From Undaria pinnatifida (Eukaryota; Sar; Phaeophyceae; Laminariales; Alariaceae), in assembly GCA_012845835.1 (NCBI GenBank), contig JABAKD010000021.1, positions 1,129,185 to 1,193,184 of the forward strand: a stretch of 64,000 bases of DNA. The letters run 5' to 3'. Shown here in pieces: positions 11,301 to 23,300 of the stretch. Below the pieces are notes generated by a model. That model did no database searches and was not told the origin of the DNA. It saw only the letters and a program-made list of their open reading frames with translations. How positions within the stretch are numbered: the first letter of the stretch is position 1; the number at the start of each line of letters is the position of its first letter. Both the position numbers and the translations under genes were made by a program.

Positions 11301-14300
11301 CGATCGTATCGGTGGTGGGGAAGGAGGGGGTGTTGGGATGTTGGGGGCGAGGGAGGGGGGATGAATTGATACTACGTCATGGATGGGTAAAGAGATAATG
11401 ACGTGATATCAATTGCGTAGAAATGTGTAATACTCTAGCCGATTTCGACTTTAGGTGGAAAATGAAAACGGGCGGGGGAGAGATGGGGGCGGAAATGAAT
11501 TGGAGCTACGGCATGTTTGGCTAGAAACATAATGAGGTGATATCAGCTGGTTGGTATTGTTTACTACTCTGGCTGATTTTGATTTTAGGTGGGGCGCTTG
11601 AACAAGAGGGATCGGGGGGAGCGGGCGGGACACTTTAATATATGCGCGGAAACTATATATCCTCGAAGGGGTCAAATCTGAGGGTTGTAGCAATGAAAAT
11701 CTCTTCATATCACTAGCCTGGTATTGTTTATTATTCTAGAAGAGTTGATGTTATAGCTTCATAATTTGTTAATTGTACATGACGGCTCGCAAGATGAAAA
11801 AAAATCAATCGATAGGTACAACGATGTCGTTACAAAGATTTTACCGTGCCGCTGTGGGGCTCTGACATCGCCAATTATAAGGAAGATATAAATATATTGC
11901 GAAATACAAAGCAGTATACATGGTGTTGACACAGCAGCGTACGCTCTCCCATGTCTACCCATAACTCGTATATCGTAGATGTCACTACGTGGAGGCATAT
12001 AGACTTGAAAAATTTGCCCCATACACGTCATTTTCATCAGGAAGCGACACAACATTACCGTTGCAGCCGCTGGTATTTTGAACTTACACACGACACCGGG
12101 TGCGCACTACCCCCGAAAGCAATTACGAGGACCTCTACCCGAGACGTTACACAATATGTTTCCAAACTATGGCCTAATGGTGGACAGCAGCAGCAATCTA
12201 CTGACTTTGGAATAGAGCTTCCAGAACAATCAACACGTAGCATAAGGCCACGATTGGAGGTGACAAATTTTTCACTGCGACCGAGGTTTCAGCACTCGCG
12301 CGAGTGACTATAATACTGCACGACAAAGGAAAGCCTTTTTTAGCGACTGCTCTGGCGCAGCGTAGCTTACCATACAGATGGAGGTTGGTACCGAAAATTA
12401 GAACCTGAACGAATAAACCGCAAGGAAACAGAAAGGTTCCTCGTGCAATTGGCACTGACCCCGGGTCAGCGCAGGACATAAGTTTCCGAAAGTGACCCCC
12501 TAGCCGCCGACTTGGCCGAAACCCTGTACGGAGGCGTTGCTTGCGCAGCGCCGTGGTTTTTATTATATAAAACAGCACTCGCTGATGAGCGTGACTTCCA
12601 TATAAATTTGAAACTTGCCGATAAAACCGTTCATCGCGAACGGACAGCGGGAGGCAATTCGATTAATTGGCTCAACAATTTGGTAGTTTGTAGCATCTCG
12701 TAGGCGATACCCCTACCCTTTTTTAAACGGGAACAAAACCGGCGTGCCCAGTGCCTGACATCGGCCATATAACATGGGAAATGAATGGGGTATTGCCATA
12801 CTAGCACCAGCAACTACATGTTTGATTGACACGAATAATAAACTACTTACATGATAGCGCGATCGTCGGGGTCATCCCTGGAAACGGCTCTTTCGAAGTC
12901 GAAATAGCAAGTGCGGCAGTAGTCCCCGTATTTCCCGTCAACGGCGCTACAACCGTTTGTGCCGTATAGGCCTCCGTCAGCGCACGACTCGTCGCACACA
13001 CGTCCCGTCAAGCCGTTGCTGTACGTTATAGGGCACTCGTCTTCATCGCAACTGTCCATCGAGACGCGGACGAGTTTTGTGAGCACGAGAGAGAGCACCC
13101 AGGATTGCAATAACTCTGTTCAAGTTGAACAACGAACTAGCGGTTAGGGTCTTTGGATAAGTGATACGTCGGGGGTCCGATGTCGTTAACTCTCCAAGGA
13201 GATTGGAGCGAGTGTGACTGATTCTACGGTAGTCCCTCGCCGAAACCTGTGGCAATCTTAAACAAACGTTCCATGGCTTCTCAACACGGGGAAGGATGTG
13301 CGACCTAAACAATCGATCTTCGTACGTTTCCCATTTTTAAACACGACTAACGAATAAATAGTGACGTCGGCGTGGCAAGGGGCACCGCAATTTATCGGGT
13401 ACGTCTGAAAGCTGGTTTCAAACACGGGCATTTCGTTGAAGAAACGTTGCGCGGGCTACCGAGGGAGAACTGTTATGAGCGAATCTAAACATGGTCCTAA
13501 TTGAACAACGGCACCAACTCACAAGTTATTCTTCCACTTCTCCTGCTGCCGCCATTTGGGCTCTTCGTCGCCGTCGCTGTACTTCCACTTCTCTTGCCTT
13601 CGCCACCTGGACGAGAAAATGCACGTTGGCCATACCGCGGGTAGTTGATAAGGATGCTGCGTAAGATAGGGTTTAGCGGTAAATGGTGTACATGATGGCA
13701 TTGCTTACGGTGGATCGATCCAGTGATCGAACCAGCAACCCATTATTTGACGTACTTGGGTATGTCGTCATCGCTGTCTTGTTTCCATTTTTCCTCCTCC
13801 TGCCACTTGGTGGTTGTCTTCCACTTTTCGTTTTCCCTCCAAGCCTGAAGCTTGCGGGATTTTTTGGCCCGCCTTCTACTTGGTGCCATCCGCACGACCT
13901 CCGACTCGATCTGCTTCAAGGCCTGCGGAGGTTCCAACCTGTGGACGCCACAGTCGGACGATAGTTCATCAGAGAATCGATGCTCATGTGTCGATATGTG
14001 ATGCCACCCTTACTGAGCAATATGATCATTTCTGCCAAATAAATCGCAACTATTCTGGCAGTTTTCCCCGCCCATACATACGGTGAACAGGCTCTATAGC
14101 ACATGTATTTTTGAGAATCTTCAGCGTTTAAAACGAATTAGATCGTGGCTATCCTAAGGGGCCAAAAGCAAAACCGGGTGGACAAAAATCTGATCTCCGT
14201 TACGACAACGGGAGCCACCCCACGGAATGGGTGTACCGGAATTTCTTGAGCCTCTAGCGTGAGGACCTAGCTCAATATCTCACGCGGAACACGATTTCGT

Positions 14301-17300
14301 AGGGGTTCGCTCGCTCAGTCTGACAAACAGCATCTCTACGCGCCAGTCTCGAAAAAACAATATCATCGCCGAGTGACCTGTAGTTCGCTCCTCTATTAAG
14401 GACGCCAACCGTAACATTATCAGAAACACCATGCAGTAGGTGGCCCTATGTAGTGCCGGTATGTGTCACGAAAATTTACCCGCACTATACCGGGCAACCG
14501 AACTATATAAATACCGGCAACTATAGAGGGGTCTACAATGTGCCAAACGATTTCACCCGCACAATATCGGACACCCGCACTATATAGGGCCACCTACCGT
14601 ACGGCCCCAAAAAGTGCTTAACCTACCGTGAGATGACTCAAGGGTACAACGTCTTGAGATAAACCGGACACTTCTTTTCAACGGGACCCTCTTCAACGGC
14701 GAAACAAACTGCCGCGCGTAACTCCTCGGAAGTCTTGTTTGTGTTCATCAATTCGTATGTTTTACTCGTAGGCCTTGTTTGTCACGTTGTCCTTCGGGGT
14801 TTGGCGTGCCATCGTTTCTTCACAACAAGGAGGTTTTTTCGTAATATTCTCCAACCTCCTCGGGTGCGCATCACCGGAAATCCATAGGGTGCACCTACCC
14901 TAGCATGCGGCCCAGCCAAAAAGTGTTCTACTGCTGGTACCACTCAGGGGTGGCGGTCTTACGTGGAGCACATGATGACGCGGCCACCCCGGCGTTGGGC
15001 CACGTTGTCCGCCAATAAGGCACTCTCAAGGTCGTTGAAGCAGAAGCGACACTTATCCCCGTGGTCTCTCCAGCCGCAGTTGTAGTCACCGTGGCGACCC
15101 GTCCCACAAGATTCGTCACACACCTTCATGAAGGAAGAGATTTTTTAACGCGGTCAAATCAACTACCAAGCACACAATGGTTTTGGTTTTTCATCGTGCG
15201 ACATATTTCGTTGCGTGCTTTGTGATAAAATCAAGGACACCGTGTACACAGCGATGTGTACACAGCGATGTGATTCTTGCGAAATTAAATGGACCTGGGG
15301 GAATGCTACAAGAATGTCATGAGTAAAGCACTTCTAATTCGAAGCGACTGCGCTACGTTCGGACACCAGTTACTAGTTACTTCAACCGCGTCCGTATCGA
15401 GCGTTGGCTGCGATATGCTGGATCAAGAGTCCGACATGCTATTGGTCGACCGAACGAGATAGCCTTCCATCGGCTTACCGTGTCCTTTTTGCGCGCGCAT
15501 TTGTCGCTACACTCTGCGGCCTCGGGAGGCCTCATCGTGTCGCACATGATCACGTGAGATGCCTCGTGTTCGCCATTTATGTCGGACCTCGTACGCGCCA
15601 GCGACTGCTCTTCCCGGCGTGCCTCTTCCACGTCGACGTAGCAAAGACGGCACATGTATCCGAACTTGTCGGAGTCTCCAGCACCGCAGAGGAAACCACC
15701 GAAACGGGCCGATTCGCCGGCGCAGGTGTCATCGCACACGGTAGCGGTACCGACGGGTAGGCCGACGGTTACGTCACCGCAAGCGGCGTTGCATTTCGGC
15801 GACGGGTTCTCAGGGCTTTTGACAAGTCCATGACTCGAAGCGTGGGCCTGCTTTCTTTCGTGCTTGGTGGCCTTGAGGGAGGCCAAGTTGCCCTCGTCAA
15901 TTCCGCTGCCATGGATGAACAGGGTCTGGCCGGCAATAGCGTTTGACACCGTGCTGTGGTCGACGCGCTCGAGCCCGACGTATGAGATCTGCGCCGAGTG
16001 TGCCAAACACATGTCCCAAGACAAGAGCAGGGCGGAAGGAAACAGATGAAAAATTCGAATTTTGTCGAGCGCTCAGCAGCACTGTCATATCTGTAACACA
16101 CAGCTTGACGAAACTTAGATATAGCTTGGTATGTTTGTCATGCCATTTTTACGTAAACTCGAATGAATCTAGACTAGCCTCTGTTCAGTCTATTTTACGA
16201 GCTGAGACCAACAGAGTCCGTACGATTAACTAACCGGCACTCATCAGCAACGGTTTTCTCGAACACTCAGCCATTCGGTCAGGCGGCGTCGTACACGACT
16301 CCAAACCTTGGGGTCCTGCAAAGCGTATCATCTCAAACAGTTATGTTTTGACCAACACCGTGGACTCACAGCATCCGAAATCTTGCTCACGAAGAAAGAA
16401 CGAAAGCGAGATTGAGCTTTCGTTGCACTGCAACGGCCGGACATATACCTCATAATTAGACAATTACGGATCGCGCTTCGCATTTTGCTACACGCCATCG
16501 CTTCGTAACCCTCGCATTTGTCGGTTGAGTAGTACCTATCAGCCATTGCCAGCCTTTTGCCGAGGTGGTCTAGCTGCTACCCTTGCATGCTACCATCGAT
16601 AGAGTTGATGTTGTAATTCGGACGTGTGTCGGACTTCTCTTGAGTTTTGCAAAAAAATCATATGAATTGAACCAACTGCTGAGGTCGCGTAGCTGCTTCG
16701 GCAGGCGCAATGCGAAGCGAGTTGACGAGGGAAGGAATACTGTTATCGTGATACACATATGATGGGGCGTACCGTAGTTGTTGGTTGGGCTGGGGAAGAA
16801 GGGCCGCCTGATTAGTGGCCCCATTTTCCATTTACACGTAAAAGGAGGGAGGAGGAGAAGGAAAACTTCGAAGGCCACAGGTAAAACGAACAAAAATATA
16901 CCAAAGAAGAAAACGCGAAGCGTTTTCGGTTTTCGGGATTCAAATTGACCTCGTCTCGCCGCGACGTCAGGCATGCAAATAACGAAAATCCGAAGATTCG
17001 TCTGAATCACAGCAATGAGGTTACCGCAGCCATGGTACATGTAGCTACACCGAGTTAACGAACGCAAAATACCGAGAAGAAACGCGGGAACAGAGAGGGC
17101 ATGTAAAATATTTCAATCCCTCACAAGGTTGGTCGTGACGAATTTGCTGGAGAATCGCTGCCACAGGGGCCAGCTGTACGGGAAGTCGGAGATGGTGAGC
17201 CAAAGCGCAATGTCGTACGGGTGGGTGTACTCCCAGCGAGTGCGGGTGTAGTCGACGTACTCCACGAATGCGGGGTCGTTGTTGTTGTAGATGGCGTTGC

Positions 17301-20300
17301 CGTTTATGTGGCCGAGCATGTTCCACATGTCCGACTCCTGCGCGGTGGAGTGGAAGTTGGTGCCCTCGAGGTTGCTCCCCTTCACCCAGAAGTCTTCGTT
17401 TCCGCGGAAAGCGGCGTGGTGGAGCTCTTCGAAAGAACGGTCGCTCGCTACCAGCACATCCCACTCTACAATGGCGAGGGCGTCATACTCAGCCATCTCA
17501 GTACGGACGCCCTCGTCAAGGAACATCTTGAAGAACATTACCGAGGGACCCTTCGGGTAGACATCCTCCTGCAACGTGGTTTTAGGGCGGTGGGACGAGG
17601 GTTCGCACGAGATAAAGCAAGATATTGATCAAAGGTTCAGCAGCGGTGTGATAATTCGACTAAAAAATCATGTGCGTTTCACGAATCAGCGATTTCTTTT
17701 TAGGGCAGCCCCGATAACTAAGCTAACATATTATTTTGTGTTCCTTATTATTTTTGCTCGATAAGAAGCGAAGATAAAAAGCGAAGACATCTAGTTACGT
17801 TCGACAGATAAATATTACATATGATTCCCCCCCCCACGCTCCCTCTTGTTCAAACACCCAACCCAAAATCAAAATATGCCAGGATAGTAAACACTACCAG
17901 GCAGCCCCCCCGCGCCACACCCCTTTCCACGACCCCACAACCCTTCAAACACGCCGCCCTCTCCTCACTGGTTGTACGACTTACACCATACACTTGATAA
18001 GCTAATGCATTCCTTCCCAAGCTGTAAGATTTTGACCCCCTTAAAAACGTATTTTATAGTTTCTGTGCACAGATTGGTGAATCACCACCCTGTTGACCCT
18101 GGTACAAGCTACACTGCAGTTCCAACTAGAGTCGCCGACCTATATCCTTCATGAGGACACACACCCAGTAATACGCGCGATCGGAGTCTCATACACAGCT
18201 TGCAAAAATGAGTTTGGACAAAATCTTCGATCTCACAGCTAGAGTGTAGTTATATTTCTATAATATATCATACTACAAAAATTAAAACACTTCCTCTACA
18301 AAAATTATAACACTCCAGCTGTGAAATCGAAGATTTTGTCGAAACTTATGTTTGCAAGCTGTGTGTGATACTCCGATCGCGCGTATGACGGGTCGTGTGT
18401 GCTTATTAAGGGTATTTGAAATATAAGTTTACCATAATGCAGAACTATCAACCTACCGGTCGCCCTGGTGGTGTGGTGGTTGCTATCGACATGTTTTGAT
18501 AATATAGTTGGTTCTGGAACCGGTCGCCTTGGTGGTGTGGTGGTTGCTATCGACATATTTTGATAATATAGTTGGTTATGGAGTTCGTTGTTTACGTGGT
18601 AGGTCGGAATTTGAAGGAAAACTGCAAAAAAAAAACTCGAAAAATCATTTAGCGCTAAGATCAGAGCGGCCAGACGTTGTCGAACATAAAAGGTCGTATA
18701 TATTTATATAATATCGCGAGCGGATGGAACGCCCATCCGGCTGCATGACACACACACGATCATTAGGCCAGACATGACGAAATGCACACGTACGACTGAT
18801 CTCTGGAACAAAAGGTGGAATTATGAACTCAGCAAATCTGTTCTTAGCATCATGATTTAGTTCAGACTTTAGAAATCCGTCACATGTGACTGCTCAAGTG
18901 GATCGACAGCAACAGTATGAACAGTATTATTAGTAGTCTAAACGGCAACACCCGGCGACGGCAACATTGCCACTCCTCAGTGACAAGGAAGACTACAACA
19001 GCAGCAGTACAGATTGCGTGCGGTACAGACAGCAGGATACAATAATTGATGGGTGAGGCTTCAATTAAGTTGAATCTTCCAGGTGGGACCCAACACGAGC
19101 ACAACGCAAGAAGAGATAATTAATATCGGTGATCGACTGTAGTTGGCGGCAGGGCCGGATTTTGGCAATCATGAATACCACCTGGTTTGGCGTTGTTATT
19201 GTTGGTGTTCTCACATTTACTCGCATAGTCAAGCCCTTGGTCACAGACAGGCACACGGGCTTCAGCGCCTCTGGGGTGGAAGAATAACCCAGGAAAAAAG
19301 TCACCAGCGTATGAAAAGTGTTTCACGCATGTTGAGAAAAAATGAAAAAGTAAACCTCAATTCAGCTGTGAAATCGAACTGAGAAAATGAACAAATACAC
19401 ATCAATCCAGCCGTGAGATCAAACAAAGAGGACTTTTAATCAAAACACAGCTTTGCAAATATTATGTAATCGCTGAAGAAATTTATGCCTCCATCCACCA
19501 GAAAAAAATGAAAACGTGAAACCGAGAGTCAGCCTACAACGTGCCAGACCCATCCATGCTGATGCGTACGTCTCAATACTCGCGTCTGAAAACCGCCTAC
19601 CCCGCACTACACCGCATGCTACCCCGAGAAGTCTATCACGTATATACAGTATTACACTACTACATGTATTGATAAAAATTGTGCTTACCGGTATCACTAC
19701 GCACACGGTCGATGGATTCTCCAACCAACTGGAAAAAGAAACGGAAAGTAACGACAAAACAAAAAGGAAAAGAAGAAAAGAAAAGAAAAGAACAGAAGAG
19801 CAGAGAAGACAAAATAAAACAGAGGAGAACGAAAAAAACAAAAGAGAAAAAAAAAAGAAAAGAATACTAAACAAAAAGAAAGGAAAGGAAAGAAAAGAAA
19901 ATAGACAGAAAACGGCAAAAAAAAAACATATGTAATAAGAAGACAGCAAAAGAAAAAAAACAAAACGGCACCCACCTGTTAGCAGGGTGGGGCAATCCAT
20001 AAGTTACCAGACACACAAGAGTTTTAGACCAAACGTTTTAGTACCACTTTGTGGCTCTTTTTTCTTCCCGACATTTATTTCGCCAACCAAAGATCAAGGC
20101 AGTGCAACAGCAGCGCCTATGGCCAAAACAACGTAAGACTCGTCGTATGTGTTTAAAATATGGTACGTGTCGTTATCGTATACGGTACCCGGTGTACGTC
20201 ATACGTACATATGAAAAGTATCGTTCACGTATATAGTGCCAGGCATATGTTATCGTATATATTTGTGGAACAACAAAAAGAGGCAACAAGAAAATGGCGT

Positions 20301-23300
20301 ATTGTGGCTGGCACCATCTCAAGGGTCAGATAGTGGCGAGACACCTCATTTTGTTGGATTTTCCAAACGTTATCGTACCACTTTGTTGCTCGTTCATAGT
20401 CTTATCAGCAACATAGTGCCAAAGAAAATGGGTGTACCCTCGGAGACTGAAGTTGGCCCACTATGTTCCCAAGATTGGAAAATCCAACAAAATGAGGTGT
20501 CTCGCCACTATCTGACCCCTAACGTGGTGCCAGCCACAATACGATATTTTCTTGTTGCCTCTTTTTGTTGTTCCGCAAATATATACGATAACATATGCCT
20601 GGCACTATATACGCGATCGATACGTATAATATGTACGTATGACGTACACCGGGTACCGTATACGATAACGATACGTACCATATTTTGAATACATACGACG
20701 AGTCTTACGTTGTTTTGGCCATAGGCGCTGCTGTTGCACTGCCTTGATCTTTGGTTGGCGAAATAAATGTCGGGAAGAAAAAAGAGCAACAAAGTGGTAC
20801 GATAACGTTTGGGTTAGAAGGTAATAATATGGGTTATTTTTGCTGGTGCTCTCACGCCGCACCCGCCAGGTAAAGACACCCCCGGTCGCTTGCTGTGACT
20901 GGACACCCAGCACGTAAATTGACGACTGGCGTGCCCTACGAATGATCGGCTTAATCTGCTGAAAAACAACGTCGTGTGCAGGGATACCCGGTTTTTAGAA
21001 ATCGATACGCACGACATACGAACTTTTTAACCAACAGAACGCTACTCTTCTTGATCACCACGTACAGCCGGTCGAACCGGCAGCTTTTACTGTATTGATT
21101 ACCCTATTGATCTACAAGTAGTATCGTACTCCGAGCTCAGAGTCAACCTGGCCATGGAAATCATTACTGTGAACTCTGTAGTGGGTAGTCTACACTTATT
21201 TAAAAGCGCCCCGTGGCAAGTAGAAACCGCCGCTCTTCTCTACAAAGCGCTCTTCTTGTCTACAAAGCGCTCTTCTTATCTGCAGCGAGAAATATTGAAC
21301 GTTCACTGTTGTTGCGGGAGATGCCGACATGGTTGCTCTTAACTCCTAAATAAACGCCCTTAACCCACGTGCTCTTAAATCGGGATGCCCGCTGCTGTAC
21401 CCCGAGTCGACCGCGGAGGGCGCCCGGGATGTGTACTGTAGTAACCCAAATTGCAGCGGGAGTCGACGAGGCCCTTCATTCCCATATTTACATATTTTTT
21501 ACTCGTTTCTCTCTGGGCGTTATTTTCTTGCCTTCCTTGTCCTTACCGAAAAAAAAACCCGTGGAGGCTATATAGAGGCCACAATGATGTTTTCGTGGAG
21601 ACCGCCGTCGAAGATACGGTGTGTGTACAACAGAACATGCAGCCGTGCCCCCGACTATCTTCAAGTTAAACTCGGAAACCGGCTTGCCATCGCTCAGGCG
21701 GTGTGTTGGCGACTCTATACAAACAAAAAACAAGTGCACTTCAGCCAGCTTTATTCATTCAGTGTGAAAGCCGTGAGGTCGGTATCAAAAGCATTTGCAT
21801 CAAAAACTCAGCTTGTTTTTGGCGAGCTGCGTGTGATACTTCGATCGCGCGCGTTACGGAGTGTGTATACCCTCGTGAGGGATACACAGGTGGGTAGGAG
21901 ACCCACCCTCTTCCGGGATTCACCCCCCGGGGCATGTATGTTTGCCAGGAATCCCCCCGGGGGTAGAAGGTACTTTCCCCGCATTCCACACTGACTGTCG
22001 ATTACGGTACAGAGTAGTAGTATATTTTCCGGTATCATGGAAGTACAAATATTCCACTTTCGGAAACGAGTGGGCGACCGTGTGCGCTCATCATGAGGCA
22101 AGGAACGGCAGGAAGGTGTTGAACCCGCCATCTCGTAGTGAACCGTTTGCATCAAGTGACATAACTAGGTTTCGTTGTCATGCCCCAGTCTTTGTGTTGG
22201 TCTTCAATCGCTGTGTACGCACGGAGGCATAATAGGCAATCAATGGCGTCGCTGGCATGTCGCTACATGGGGTGAGGTTTATTTCATACCGCTGGGCCTC
22301 ATAGAAGACTAGAACCTTGTGCTGAATATTGCGATATTATATCATTCATGACCCCCGTTCGTCAAGTTTGGGTTGTACATTTATATTGACCCAAGTTTTT
22401 TGGGGGCGAACAATCCCCATGTCGAACGGCGCGACGCCCTCTTTAAATAGGCAAGGACACTTCAACATCCGGAACAGCGACGATGGACCTGGCAGTGAGA
22501 AACACATCATCCAGCCTCGAAGGGTTCATGCACAGATAGGCAATATTCACAGAACACAATGCGCCTGCAACTTATTTTGTACTTGGAAGACGGTTCGCCA
22601 TACTAATTTTTTCGAACACGAGAGGTTTGTTTCTGATATGCATGTCGATAGCTGCGAATAAACTCAACCATCTCAACACCTGACAGTTGAGACGGCGATG
22701 GGTTACTATTTACGTTCTGTGAGAACCACACCACAAGTACAGGGCGAGGACGTACAAGACCTAGTTGATAGAAATTGTGGCCAAATATTATTTGCGATCG
22801 CGGTCGCTCGTGGGTCGGTATTTATTTGCGGAAACGGCTAGAAAACAGACCAACCACCTTTTTCAGTGGCCGTCAGCTTATCAAAAAAATTTAAATACAC
22901 TCCAGCTGTGAGATCAAATATCTTGTCAAAACTCGTCTTTGCAAGCTGTGTGTGATACTCTGATCGCGCGAATTACGGGTTGTGTGTCATAAGTCGGCGA
23001 CTCCCCTTGCTTGTTGTATTTCTGGTCAGTAGACCTTGCCTAGCTTAGGCGTGTCTACAATGTATCACCTTTTTGTTTGCCAGTGGGAACTTTAGCGAAA
23101 AAGAAGCGCCCGGTAGATTCGTGTCGACGAATGCGACACACACGCCACGACAAGCATTGCATGGAGTAGGGCCGTGCGTGCCGCAACTGAAACAAAAATA
23201 AAAAGAGTTGTTGAATATTCCCGAATATTATTACCGTTTGACGGAGAACACATAAATTTTACACATGATAAGAATGGTGGCTGATGTGAGAGTGTCAATA

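Noticed and set aside
19440-20000. Minus-strand frame of 186 codons rich in Phe, Leu and Ser
   Set aside because: It reads the complement of the A/G tract, so the apparent membrane protein is low complexity.
20236-20688. Plus-strand frame of 150 codons
   Set aside because: It lies across the foldback arms and loop. An inverted repeat gives mirrored frames without meaning.
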